A stretch of DNA of 64,000 nucleotides from contig CAZFRM010000003.1 in assembly GCA_964521255.1 (NCBI GenBank), forward strand, positions 248,001 through 312,000, given 5' to 3'. Shown one piece after another: positions 27,797-35,857 of the stretch; the stretch's first letter is position 1, and every line of letters starts with the position of its first letter. Under the pieces are notes generated by a model that was not told where the DNA came from, did not search any database, and saw only the letters and a list, made by a program, of their open reading frames with translations. This DNA comes from ZC4RG29 sp964521255 (GTDB lineage Bacteria > Bacteroidota > Bacteroidia > Cytophagales > Cyclobacteriaceae). Both the position numbers and the translations under genes were made by a program.

Positions 27797-29896
27797 TTAA
27801 CCCAGTCGTAAATAAATTCTATCACCTTTCTTTACCTTTACGCCAGGAGAGAGAGATTGCCGAACTACCCTCCCATTTCCATCATAAGAAACTTTCAATC
27901 CTGATTGCTCTAATAAATAAATAGCATCACGGAAAGTCATCCCGCTAACATCAGGAACAATACTTTTACCCACGATCGTCTCTTTCCAGTCAACAGCATT
28001 TCCGTTTCGCACCGTGCGTACCCATTCATTTTCTGTCTGCGTATGATTTGAAATTCCCAATTGATTGCAGAGCATTGTCAATTCTTCCTGGTTGCCGGCT
28101 TTAATAACGGGAAGCACATTTCCGTTTTCATATTTTTTCATTTCCAACGCAAGGTGAAGATTGATGTCGCGTGCGTAGATGTTATCAGAAATCTCTTTAA
28201 ATACAGGGGCTGCCACATTACTTCCATATTGATACCAGCCTCTGGGATTTTTAATGAGAACAATCGCACTATACTTGGGTGCATGCGCAGGAAAATATCC
28301 TACAAAGGATGTAATGTACTTCCGTGTATACCTTCCTTTCTCTAATATTTGCGCTGTACCTGTTTTGCCTGCAATGCGATAATGAGTTCCTTTTATATTT
28401 TTAGCCGTTCCATTCTGAACTACTCCTTCAAGAAGTAATTTCATTTTGTTCAAAGTTCTATCTGAGCAAATCTTTCTGTTGATCACTTCCGTTTCAAAAT
28501 TTTTCTTACTCTCATCAGCCCTCTTAATCGATTTAACAATGACCGGCTTTATCATTACACCATTGTTAGCTATTGCATTGTACATAGCAAGTGTATGAAG
28601 CGGTGTGATTTCCAAACCATAGCCATACGCCATCCAGGGCAAGCTGATTCCGCTCCATCCTTTTTCTCCGGGACGTTTTATTTTTGGTGTTGGCTCTCCC
28701 AAAATCTGTATGCCTAACGGTTCGGTTAATTTGAGTTTATCAATATGGTTCATGAAACGTTGAGGACGCAAACCAAAATGTTTGTCGGCAAGACGAGCCA
28801 TCGCCACATTGGAAGAATGTTCAAATGCTTCCTGAATAGTTAGGGTTCCAAGACCTCCTTCTTCATGATCGCGAACTTTGTGATTGTAAAACAAGTATTC
28901 ACCATTGCCTGTATCAATACTATCGGATAACTCAATATTAGTATCCTCAAGCAGCGCCATCATGGTTACCAGCTTGAAGGTAGAACCCGGTTCAAATAAC
29001 CCACAGGCTGCGTTGTTGAACTTTTCATAAAAACCACCTGAACCGTTTGTGCTTAAATTTGAAATAGCTTTTATTTCACCGGTCTGAACTTCCATTACCA
29101 CCACAAGTCCATCATCAGCATCGTGCTTCACCATTGCATTATGCAAAGCTGTTTCGGCAACATCCTGCAGATTTATATCGAGCGTTGTTTCTAAATCAAG
29201 ACCATTGACAGCTTTAACATTATTTGCATCGAAGATGGGTTTCCAAATTCCCCCGGCAATTTTTTGGTAATAGGCGTATCCATCCTGGCCGCCCAACTGG
29301 TCATTGAAACTATATTCCAATCCGGCGCCTTTGTCGTTTTCATTCACAAAACCTATAGTCCTTCGACTTAAATTTGAAAAAGGTCTGTAACGAACATCAA
29401 CTTTTTCGAAGATGACACCACCACCCAAACGACCTTCACGAAAGATTGGCCATTCCATCATCGTCTTCTTGTCCTGGTAGTCAATTCTTTTCTTATTGAC
29501 AATAATGTATTGCTTGCCTGACGCGCGCGCGTCCTTCAACATTCTGCGATAACCTTCTCTGGATTTATCTCCAAAAAATCGAGACATGAAATAAGCCAGT
29601 GAATCGACGCCCTGATTAAAAACTTCATTCTTGGCAAGCGTAGCATCAAAAGCAACTTTGTAAAAAGGAAGTGAGGTGGCGAGCAAACTCCCGTTATCAG
29701 AATAAATATTTCCACGGGTTGCTTTAACTCTTTTATAATCAAAAGAAATTCTTTCACCCATCGCTGCCCATTTCTCTCCTTCGGCGTACTGTACATATCC
29801 CACTTTTGCAAGGATGGCAACAGCGAACAGTACCACAAATAAAAAGGCTACCCGTACTCTTAATAATATGGAGGTCTTAATATTCACCTTCTTCAA
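27797..29896 (-). CDS. ftsI: Septal peptidoglycan transpeptidase FtsI (class B PBP) with C-terminal PASTA domain
   Basis: A 699-residue class B penicillin-binding protein. A membrane span (VAFLFVVLFAVAILAKVGYV) is near residue 20, followed by the pedestal domain. The transpeptidase domain shows the three canonical motifs: EPGSTFKLV (active Ser about 304), HSSNVAMA (about 360) and AGKTGTAQ (about 508). The final ~60 residues, SIVPDVSGMTFRDAIYLLE onwards, form one PASTA domain, absent in E. coli FtsI but usual in Bacteroidota. It crosslinks septal peptidoglycan in the periplasm together with FtsW. Its start overlaps the ftsL-like gene by 20 bp. Confidence 0.95.
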   Translation of the reverse strand: MKKVNIKTSILLRVRVAFLFVVLFAVAILAKVGYVQYAEGEKWAAMGERISFDYKRVKATRGNIYSDNGSLLATSLPFYKVAFDATLAKNEVFNQGVDSLAYFMSRFFGDKSREGYRRMLKDARASGKQYIIVNKKRIDYQDKKTMMEWPIFREGRLGGGVIFEKVDVRYRPFSNLSRRTIGFVNENDKGAGLEYSFNDQLGGQDGYAYYQKIAGGIWKPIFDANNVKAVNGLDLETTLDINLQDVAETALHNAMVKHDADDGLVVVMEVQTGEIKAISNLSTNGSGGFYEKFNNAACGLFEPGSTFKLVTMMALLEDTNIELSDSIDTGNGEYLFYNHKVRDHEEGGLGTLTIQEAFEHSSNVAMARLADKHFGLRPQRFMNHIDKLKLTEPLGIQILGEPTPKIKRPGEKGWSGISLPWMAYGYGLEITPLHTLAMYNAIANNGVMIKPVIVKSIKRADESKKNFETEVINRKICSDRTLNKMKLLLEGVVQNGTAKNIKGTHYRIAGKTGTAQILEKGRYTRKYITSFVGYFPAHAPKYSAIVLIKNPRGWYQYGSNVAAPVFKEISDNIYARDINLHLALEMKKYENGNVLPVIKAGNQEELTMLCNQLGISNHTQTENEWVRTVRNGNAVDWKETIVGKSIVPDVSGMTFRDAIYLLEQSGLKVSYDGNGRVVRQSLSPGVKVKKGDRIYLRLG

Positions 29897-30257
29897 TCAC
29901 AATTTTAAATGGAGGTGTTAAACTTTCTTTTAATCCCAGGGGCTTAACCTTTCTTGCAAGCTCACTTTGCTTGCTGGCAAACATAAGATCAGATTTAAGG
30001 GTTGTATAATCTGCCCGGATATCTTCCACTTCTGCCTGCAACTGATTTATTCTTCGCACCGCTTTCTCGGCATAATGAGTGTTCCCGATATAAAACAAAC
30101 TCAACACAACAATGAAAAGTATCTTTGGTAAGTACTCAACAGGAAAACCTTCTTCGAAATAATTTTCCAGCCTGATCTTTTTCTCAAGGCCGGAAAAGAG
30201 GCTCTTGCCTTTGCCTTTCCCTCTCTTTACTCCAATCTTGAATTTGTTTTTGCTCAT
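29877..30257 (-). CDS. FtsL-like division protein
   Basis: A 126-residue protein with a basic cytoplasmic N-terminus (KRGKGKGKSLFSGLEKK), one membrane span (PKILFIVVLSLFYIGNTHY, about 45-63) and a coiled-coil periplasmic segment (AVRRINQLQAEVEDIRADYTTLKSDL). This topology, the small size and its position between rsmH and ftsI identify it as the FtsL-type subunit, whose sequence is poorly conserved. It should form the FtsQLB-like complex that activates FtsWI. It overlaps ftsI by 20 bp. Identification rests mainly on context. Confidence 0.85.
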   Translation of the reverse strand: MSKNKFKIGVKRGKGKGKSLFSGLEKKIRLENYFEEGFPVEYLPKILFIVVLSLFYIGNTHYAEKAVRRINQLQAEVEDIRADYTTLKSDLMFASKQSELARKVKPLGLKESLTPPFKIVIEEGEY

Positions 30258-30275
30258 GCTTTAATTCCTTATTGC

Positions 30276-30420
30276 TGTCGACCAATTCAAATGTGATTGC
30301 AACTCTTTGATTTTCCTGATGATTGTTTTACCGGCCTCACTCCTTCCTCTCTCCAAAGGAGAGAGCCAGGGGAATCAGGAAAATCAAAGAGTCAAAACGA
30401 ATAATCATTTTTAGTCGACA
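30276..30420. repeat. Palindromic element with 19-bp perfect inverted arms between rsmH and ftsL
   Basis: ACTCTTTGATTTTCCTGAT (30302-30320) has its perfect complement at 30374-30392. Outer TGTCGAC (30276-30282) and GTCGACA (30414-30420) extend the symmetry to a ~145-bp unit with partly conserved arms between. The loop contains a second hairpin, CTCTCTCC-AAA-GGAGAGAG. No ORF is present. It resembles a small non-autonomous (MITE- or REP-like) repeat. It lies inside the otherwise compact dcw operon, in the 172-bp rsmH-ftsL gap. Confidence 0.7.
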
Positions 30421-30429
30421 ATACTGAAA

Positions 30430-31368
30430 CTATATTCTTTCCGCTATTCTCAGTTTCGCACTTCTCGCGCGATTGTTTTCATTTACTTCTTCTTCACTTG
30501 CTTCAATCGGTTTTCGGTTAACGGCAGAAAAGGGTTTGATTTCATTTCCGAAAAAATCCTTTTCAACATCACCGAACATTTTTCCTTTGTTCATATAATT
30601 TTTCACCAACCTGTCTTCCAGCGAGTGATAAGACATTACCACAAGCCTGCCTCCTTTTTGAATAACTTCGCCACATTGGTGCAAAAAATCTTCAAGCGCT
30701 TTCATTTCTTCATTTACCTCAATCCGCAACGCCTGAAACACCTGGGCGAAATATTTATGCTCCTTTCCTTTTGGAGCCAAGGCCAGCAATACATTTCTAA
30801 GATCCTCCGTTCTTGAAAACTTTTTACTCACGCGTTGTTGAACGATCATCCTTGCGACGGTCTTCGCATTCCTCAATTCTCCATACATTCCAAAAATTTT
30901 ATGGAGTTCTTCTTCCGGATAGTCATTCAATATTTTCGCGGCCGTTAATGAAGCGCCTTTATTCATGCGCATATCTAATGGACCATCGAAGCGTGTTGAA
31001 AAACCTCTTTCCGGAGAATCGATCTGGTGCGATGAAACACCAAGATCTGCCAGCACACCATCCACTTTTAAAATTCCGTTCAACTTCAAATACTTTTTCA
31101 TGTACCGGAAGTTGGTGTGACAAAATGTAAAAGAACGACTCGTTATTCTATCGGCCTGTTTCTTTGCATCGTCATCCTGATCAAATGCAATCAACCGGCC
31201 TTCTTTAATATTTTCTAAAATCGCCATGCTATGGCCTCCTCCTCCAAACGTTGCATCTACATAAACACCAGTTTGTTTTATGTTCAACGCCTCGATGCAT
31301 TCTTTCAGCATAACAGGGCGATGATACACGCTGATACTTTCTTTGTCTTCGCTGGCTTTCTTTGTCAT
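30430..31368 (-). CDS. rsmH: 16S rRNA (cytosine(1402)-N(4))-methyltransferase RsmH (MraW)
   Basis: A 312-residue methyltransferase. SAM-binding motif I is YVDATFGGGGHSMAI; HRPVMLKECIEAL precedes it. VDGVLADLGVSSHQIDSPERG, GPLDMRMN and VMSYHSLEDRLVKN are RsmH signatures, and it ends RARSAKLRIAERI. It methylates C1402 of 16S rRNA in the 30S subunit. ATG 31368 (MTKKASEDK) is chosen over ATG 31398. It follows mraZ directly, the standard opening of a dcw cluster. Confidence 0.96.
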   Translation of the reverse strand: MTKKASEDKESISVYHRPVMLKECIEALNIKQTGVYVDATFGGGGHSMAILENIKEGRLIAFDQDDDAKKQADRITSRSFTFCHTNFRYMKKYLKLNGILKVDGVLADLGVSSHQIDSPERGFSTRFDGPLDMRMNKGASLTAAKILNDYPEEELHKIFGMYGELRNAKTVARMIVQQRVSKKFSRTEDLRNVLLALAPKGKEHKYFAQVFQALRIEVNEEMKALEDFLHQCGEVIQKGGRLVVMSYHSLEDRLVKNYMNKGKMFGDVEKDFFGNEIKPFSAVNRKPIEASEEEVNENNRARSAKLRIAERI

Positions 31369-31410
31369 TCGATCTTCACAGTTTTTAAACTTCAACAAAG
31401 CCTAACTTCC

Positions 31411-31433
31411 AAAAAGGTCTGCCTGTTGGCAGA
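31411..31433 (-). terminator. Small hairpin with T-run between mraZ and rsmH (possible attenuator)
   Basis: On the minus strand, TCTGCC and GGCAGA (31418-31423 and 31428-31433) pair across a 4-base AACA loop and are followed by CCTTTTT. The hairpin starts directly after the mraZ stop codon. It is a weak terminator-like structure which could reduce read-through from mraZ into the rest of the cluster. Confidence 0.45.
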
Positions 31434-31871
31434 TCAAGCATCAAGGTGTTTTTGCACCATTTGTGACAATTCACTAGGATCGATCAGGTGTTTTTCGTGG
31501 AGTGCCGGATTCCAAATCTCAACTCTGTTACCTAACCCGAGAAGGACAACATCCTTTTCCAGTTGAGCATAAGTGAGCATGTTTTTGGGAATCAGAAAAC
31601 GGCCGTTGCTATCCATCTCGATTTCCGCCAATGCGGGAATCATGCTCCTTTGCAAGCGACGATATTCTTCGTTGAACTCGCTGAGAGCGGAAATTTTAGC
31701 ATACACCTTTTTGAATTCCACCATAGGATAAAGTAAGAGGCAAGGCTCGTACCCCTGCCGAAGCACAAGTTGATTTGTGCCTTCCGGTAGCTGGGCTTTG
31801 ATACGCGCAGGAAGGACTAGCCTTCCTTTGGCATCGAGCTTGGACTCATACCTACTGGTGAAAAAAGTCAT
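31434..31871 (-). CDS. mraZ: Transcriptional regulator MraZ
   Basis: A 145-residue protein with two SpoVT-AbrB half-domains: the first around ESKLDAKGRLVLPARIK and the second around IEMDSNGRFLIPKNM, each with the DxxGRxxxP pattern. MraZ forms a ring-shaped oligomer that binds tandem repeats before its own gene and represses the dcw cluster. ATG 31871 is chosen because the alternative at 31919 lies inside the predicted -7 promoter box. It is the first gene of the cluster, 65 bp downstream of three 10-bp-periodic AAAGTGG boxes. Confidence 0.96.
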   Translation of the reverse strand: MTFFTSRYESKLDAKGRLVLPARIKAQLPEGTNQLVLRQGYEPCLLLYPMVEFKKVYAKISALSEFNEEYRRLQRSMIPALAEIEMDSNGRFLIPKNMLTYAQLEKDVVLLGLGNRVEIWNPALHEKHLIDPSELSQMVQKHLDA

Positions 31872-31916
31872 GACGTAGTGGTTGTCATTTTTGGCTGCAA
31901 ATGCAGTTTCTCTAAA

Positions 31917-31946
31917 CAAACATAAGGAATTTTAAACCACTTTCAA
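31917..31946 (-). promoter_or_regulatory. Promoter of the dcw cluster (TTG-N19-TATGTTTG)
   Basis: On the minus strand, TTG (31944-31946) is followed by exactly 19 bases and then TATGTTTG (31917-31924), a full match to the Bacteroidota -33/-7 consensus. Transcription would start near 31911, about 40 bases before the mraZ ATG. Confidence 0.75.
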
Positions 31947-31993
31947 CCACTTTAAACCACTTTTTAACATTTTTTGGGAAAATAGGACACTTT
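31937..31993 (-). promoter_or_regulatory. MraZ operator: tandem AAAGTG(G/T) boxes with 10-bp period
   Basis: On the minus strand AAAGTGG occurs at 31937-31943, 31947-31953 and 31957-31963, exactly 10 bp apart with 3-bp spacers, and AAAGTGT at 31987-31993 lies in the same phase three periods further up. This is the box form and spacing reported for MraZ in Mycoplasma gallisepticum. The boxes overlap the -33 element, so binding should block the promoter. Confidence 0.75.
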
Positions 31994-32106
31994 GGGCTGC
32001 AAAATGCCACAAAAGCCGGTTCAAACGACAAAAAGTGCCAGGCGATAATCTCCCTTTCTTTAAGTTTTTGGATGGTTAGAGCGTCATAACCATGCATTTC
32101 TGACAA

Positions 32107-32458
32107 AATAGTAGAGGTGTGTTCACCGGGATGAGGCGGTGGGAGAAAGTGGGAGGCTCATAACAGGTAGACGGTTTCTGATCGCGGGTCTACCGGGATG
32201 GTCAGCGTATTTCGCTGACAATAAGCAAGATGTAGAGTTTAAAATAGCCTGAAACACCTCAGCAGTATTAGGTGAAGAAGGTGAGTGAGAATATGAAGTC
32301 GTGAAGTGGAAGTACTCGCAATCAATTTGACTCTTGACAATTTGATCAATGCATTGAGTAGTTTGTAAAACCGTCTATACTTAATAATCAGATGCCTAAT
32401 AATAGGGACTGAACTGGTTTCCATGTTTAATGCCCTAATACACACAACTATCATATGA
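32107..32458. other. Non-coding stretch with two adjacent hairpins between dcw promoter and AbiE genes
   Basis: No convincing gene is present. GGTAGAC/GTCTACC (32166-32172 and 32188-32194) and GTCAGCG/CGCTGAC (32201-32207 and 32213-32219) form two consecutive stable hairpins. Neither is followed by a T-run. They could belong to a small RNA or to a structured 5' region. Confidence 0.45.
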
Positions 32459-32510
32459 ATTTGTGACAATTATATAGCATTTCATCACAAAAATTGATAA
32501 GATTTGTGAC
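32459..32510 (+). promoter_or_regulatory. Repeated TTTGTGAC half-sites upstream of the AbiEi-like gene
   Basis: ATTTGTGAC occurs at 32459-32467 and again at 32502-32510, abutting the start codon. The inverse TCACAAA lies between at 32485-32491. AbiEi antitoxins autoregulate by binding inverted repeats in their promoter, so this is a good operator candidate. The role is inference. Confidence 0.5.
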
Positions 32511-33146
32511 ATGGAGCGAAAAGTACTCACAGCGAGTAACAAGATTACTAACCGGCTTCAGCAAATGTTGCCGGGGACAATCTTCTTTATTCAGGATTTG
32601 CTGGAGGAAGGAAGCCCAGAAGCTATCCGACAACAGTTAACCCGATTAGTAAAGGCTCAAACGATCAAACGACTTTCACAGGGAATATACCTGGTTCCTA
32701 AAAAGCTTGGTGGCCATGGTTTTCTTCTTCCTAATCCAGATGATATCGCCAATGCTATTGCAAGACGAGATAAATCCAGAATTATTCCTACAGGCGAAGT
32801 AGCTCTTTGGAAACTAGGGCTTTCTACGCAAGTACCTCTAAATTATGTGTACTTAACGGATGGGCCATCAAGAGTAATCAAGATTGAGGAAAAGGAAGGT
32901 AAAACTAGTTACACGATTACATTCAAGCATGCATCGCCTAAAAACTTTGCATTGAAAGGCAAAATAACCAGCCAGGTCATTCCTGCTCTTAAAGCAATTG
33001 GGCAGAAAAACTTAACGGCAGAAATGTCGGAGAAAATTGAATCGCTGATAATGCGTGAAAACCTTGATAACCTGAAACACGATATGTCGATTGCACCTGC
33101 ATGGATTGCCAAACTGATTAGGGAATCCTTTAACAGCTATAAGTAG
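32511..33146 (+). CDS. AbiEi-like antitoxin / DUF6088-type winged-helix regulator
   Basis: A 211-residue protein. The N-terminal ~60 residues form a winged helix (FFIQDLLEEGSPEAIRQQLT, then QTIKRLSQGIYLVPK), typical for AbiEi antitoxins and their DUF6088 relatives. The following domain (RIIPTGEVALWKLGLSTQVP, then YVYLTDGPSRVIKI) matches the C-terminal domain of this group. It should repress its own operon and neutralise the downstream nucleotidyltransferase. The next gene begins one base after the stop codon. AbiE pairs act as type IV toxin-antitoxin and phage abortive-infection systems. Confidence 0.85.
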   Translation: MERKVLTASNKITNRLQQMLPGTIFFIQDLLEEGSPEAIRQQLTRLVKAQTIKRLSQGIYLVPKKLGGHGFLLPNPDDIANAIARRDKSRIIPTGEVALWKLGLSTQVPLNYVYLTDGPSRVIKIEEKEGKTSYTITFKHASPKNFALKGKITSQVIPALKAIGQKNLTAEMSEKIESLIMRENLDNLKHDMSIAPAWIAKLIRESFNSYK

Positions 33147-33147
33147 A

Positions 33148-34149
33148 ATGAAGGATTGGATAAACAGGAAAGAAAAAGACAGGCGCGACCTCCTTCAACT
33201 AATTGCTGGAAAGACAAATCTTCCGGATTTTATGATTGAAAAGGATTGGTGGGTCACCGCTGCTCTTGAGGCGATTTTTACCTCTGACCTTCATTCACAT
33301 TTTGTTTTTAAAGGCGGTACATCGCTGAGTAAATCGTGGAACTTATTACATCGATTTTCGGAAGACATTGATATTGTCATTGACAAATCGCTGTTTGGTG
33401 TTAGTGATGAGCAAGCATTAGGAAGATCTCAACGCGAGAAAATGCGTGATGCTGCGCATGCTTTTATAATGGAAATGGTTCAGCCAATGCTCTATGCCAG
33501 GTTTCTTGCGCTAGGCATCCCTGACAAACAATTCAAACTATACGCAGAAGAAAGCAAAAGCTCCGATCAGGATCCAACCGTTCTCCTACTTGACTACGCG
33601 TCATTAACACAAGTAACAAACGACTACACGAAAGCTCAGGTAAAAATCGAGATTGGCGTACGTGCGATGATGGAGCCGTATGAACCTCGCCCAGTGACTT
33701 CATTACTCTCGCAGCATTTGAATATAAATGAAAGTGTTAGTGTAAGTACCATTTTACCGCAACGCACATTTTGGGAGAAGGCATTTTTGCTTCATGAACT
33801 ATTTCAGAAGCCTGTCGATAAGATGGATATCGCACGAATGTCACGCCACTGGTATGACCTGCATTACTTAAACAATGCAGGTTTTGCTAAGAAAGCGATT
33901 CAGGACAAGGCACTGTATGATGCCATTCGCAACCATCGAAAAGTCTTTACTAAAGTTCCCGGAGTTGACTATGACAGTTTATCACCTAAGGCGTTTGGAT
34001 TACTTCCTCCGAACGAAAAGGAAACCGATTGGAATAATGACTATAAAAAGATGATTGAGAGCTATATTTATAAAGAACCGCCAGAACTTGCTGCCTTGAC
34101 TGGGACGATTAATAGACTGATGGAAGATTTTAAGAAATTGGAATATTGA
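33148..34149 (+). CDS. AbiEii/AbiGii-family nucleotidyltransferase toxin
   Basis: A 333-residue nucleotidyltransferase-like protein. The nucleotide-binding motif FKGGTSLSKSW (GGTS at 56-59) is followed by the metal-binding RFSEDIDIVID (Asp73 and Asp75), as in AbiEii toxins. A helical C-terminal half contains RTFWEKAFLLHELF and SRHWYDLHYL, also family features. AbiEii transfers nucleotides (GTP-linked in the streptococcal enzyme) and halts growth when not inhibited by the antitoxin. It begins 1 bp after the antitoxin gene. No further defence genes are adjacent, so this is a solitary pair next to the dcw promoter. Confidence 0.9.
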   Translation: MKDWINRKEKDRRDLLQLIAGKTNLPDFMIEKDWWVTAALEAIFTSDLHSHFVFKGGTSLSKSWNLLHRFSEDIDIVIDKSLFGVSDEQALGRSQREKMRDAAHAFIMEMVQPMLYARFLALGIPDKQFKLYAEESKSSDQDPTVLLLDYASLTQVTNDYTKAQVKIEIGVRAMMEPYEPRPVTSLLSQHLNINESVSVSTILPQRTFWEKAFLLHELFQKPVDKMDIARMSRHWYDLHYLNNAGFAKKAIQDKALYDAIRNHRKVFTKVPGVDYDSLSPKAFGLLPPNEKETDWNNDYKKMIESYIYKEPPELAALTGTINRLMEDFKKLEY

Positions 34150-34520
34150 TTTACACGCCTCAACAAATATCCTCCATCCTTTCGGAGATTGTGACACTTG
34201 ATAGTCAAGATCCCAGCAAGGGCAAGAAAAAAAAACTTGAATTTGATGTCTTTGTTTGCCAATCCTCTGTTCAGCTATTGGTGAGCCCCAACAGAAGCTT
34301 GGACTGTCTCAAGGCTGTCAAAGGGGCACGCTCATCAATTAAAATTTGCCTTTTAACACGATAGCCACAGACGGAATTTACCGTCAAATGAAAGTGTTTA
34401 TGTCTTAATTCTAAATCAAATTGTTGCATTTTTGTGTTTTCATTTCCCGCAGATTTCGCAGAAATACGCAGATTACTTCATTGATAATTTCTGCGACCGA
34501 AGCAGGAATAAAAAGATCAC
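34150..34520. repeat. Intergenic region with CGCAGA-type interspersed repeat
   Basis: About 370 bp without a supported gene. At about 34447-34495 it holds the units CGCAGATTTCGCAGAAA and TTTCTGCG, an inverted repeat of a type spread through many Bacteroidota intergenic regions. The promoter of the thioredoxin-like gene must also lie here. Confidence 0.45.
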
Positions 34521-35774
34521 ATGAGAATATTAAAGAATATAGTATTAATTATCCTGATAGCAGGTTGTTCCAAAATTTCGAAACACCAGGAACTCAAGGA
34601 AGGTGTGTGGCGTGGTGTGCTTGATGTTCAGGGACATGATCTGGCATTTAACTTTGCCGTGAGAAAAGATTCTGCTAACAACTATAATGTATTCATTAAA
34701 AATGCATCTGAAAATCTTTTACTCGATGAAATATCTTTTGCTGATGATTCAGTCATCATGACGCTTCACATTTTCGACGCTGTGTTAAAAGCCAAGATCG
34801 ACGGCGATAGTTTGAACGGATACTTTAGCAAAAACTTTGTAAAGAATTATAAAATACCTTTCAAAGCAGCATATAATCAGGATTATCGTTTTACCGAAAA
34901 CAATCAATCATCATCAAACACTTCTTTCGAAGGAAAGTATAGTGTCACTTTTATTAATGAGTCTGATACAACCCCTGCCATTGGACTAATTAATCACAAA
35001 GCCGGCAACATTGTTGAAGGAACCTTTATGACACCTACAGGGGATTATCGCTTCCTGGAAGGTAACGTGGCTGATAACAAACTCTACTTAAGTACATTTG
35101 ATGGCAACTACGCCTACCTGTTCACTGCTGAAAAAACAAGCGACTCAACTTTACGCGGTGACTATTGGTCCGGGCAAACGTGGTATCAATCATGGACTGC
35201 CACGCTAAATGAAAAAGCAACACTCCCTGACGTAGATAAATTAACTTATCTTAAAGATGGTTATGAAAAAATTGATTTCAGTTTTCCGGATGTGAATGGA
35301 AACTTAATCAGTCCATCCGATGAGAAATACAAAAATAAGGTAGTTATCCTTCAATTGTTTGGAACATGGTGCCCCAATTGTATGGATGAGACAAAATTTC
35401 TTGCACCCTGGTATAAAGAGAATAAAGATCGTGGAATTGAAATCATCGGATTGGCGTATGAACAAAAACCGGAGTTTGAATATGCCAGTGAGCGTGTTAA
35501 AAAAATGATTGGTAAATTAAATGTTGAATATGATTTCGTAATTGGTGGTGTCCGGGATAAAGCTGAAGCGTCAAAGACATTGCCAATGCTAAACAAAGTG
35601 ATAGCATTTCCTACAACCATATTCATAGGTAAAGATGGAAAGGTAAAAAAGATCCATACAGGTTTTACAGGGCCTGGTACCGGAATTTATTATGAACAGT
35701 TCATAGAACGTTTTAATGAAACGGTAAATGAACTTTTAGCAGAAGATCTTGCTTTGGTAAGTGGTATCCGTTAG
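34521..35774 (+). CDS. Thioredoxin-like (TlpA/ResA-type) lipoprotein
   Basis: A 417-residue protein. The signal peptide ends in the lipobox LIAGC (Cys about residue 15), so it should be a lipoprotein. Residues about 25-235 are beta-rich and specific to Bacteroidota versions. The thioredoxin fold occupies the last ~170 residues, with the redox motif WCPNC (Cys284 and Cys287) and the cis-proline in AFPTTIFIGKDGK. It probably reduces or exchanges disulphides of periplasmic proteins. No cytochrome c maturation genes are adjacent, so the partner is unknown. A long inverted repeat follows the stop codon. Confidence 0.88.
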   Translation: MRILKNIVLIILIAGCSKISKHQELKEGVWRGVLDVQGHDLAFNFAVRKDSANNYNVFIKNASENLLLDEISFADDSVIMTLHIFDAVLKAKIDGDSLNGYFSKNFVKNYKIPFKAAYNQDYRFTENNQSSSNTSFEGKYSVTFINESDTTPAIGLINHKAGNIVEGTFMTPTGDYRFLEGNVADNKLYLSTFDGNYAYLFTAEKTSDSTLRGDYWSGQTWYQSWTATLNEKATLPDVDKLTYLKDGYEKIDFSFPDVNGNLISPSDEKYKNKVVILQLFGTWCPNCMDETKFLAPWYKENKDRGIEIIGLAYEQKPEFEYASERVKKMIGKLNVEYDFVIGGVRDKAEASKTLPMLNKVIAFPTTIFIGKDGKVKKIHTGFTGPGTGIYYEQFIERFNETVNELLAEDLALVSGIR

Positions 35775-35782
35775 TGGATTTT

Positions 35783-35845
35783 CTTTGTGTCTTAGTGCCT
35801 TCGTGCAAGAAAAAAGTCAAGCCACAAAGGCACTGAGACACAAAG
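35783..35845. repeat. 23-bp inverted repeat between the thioredoxin-like gene and mnmA
   Basis: Left arm 35783-35805 (CTTTGTGTCTTAGTGCCTTC is its first part) pairs with 35823-35845 with two mismatches. The 17-base loop is A-rich. The same motif family is widespread between genes in Bacteroidota. It could serve as a transcript-end hairpin for the upstream gene. Confidence 0.65.
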
Positions 35846-35857
35846 GTCAAGGCAGTA

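Noticed and set aside
31912..32106. 64-residue ORF upstream of mraZ
   Set aside because: It overlaps the predicted promoter and the MraZ boxes; the residues encoded by the boxes show no protein-like pattern.
34146..34364. 72-residue ORF at the end of the AbiEii-like gene
   Set aside because: Starts with TTG inside the toxin gene stop, with low similarity to any protein pattern; chance ORF.
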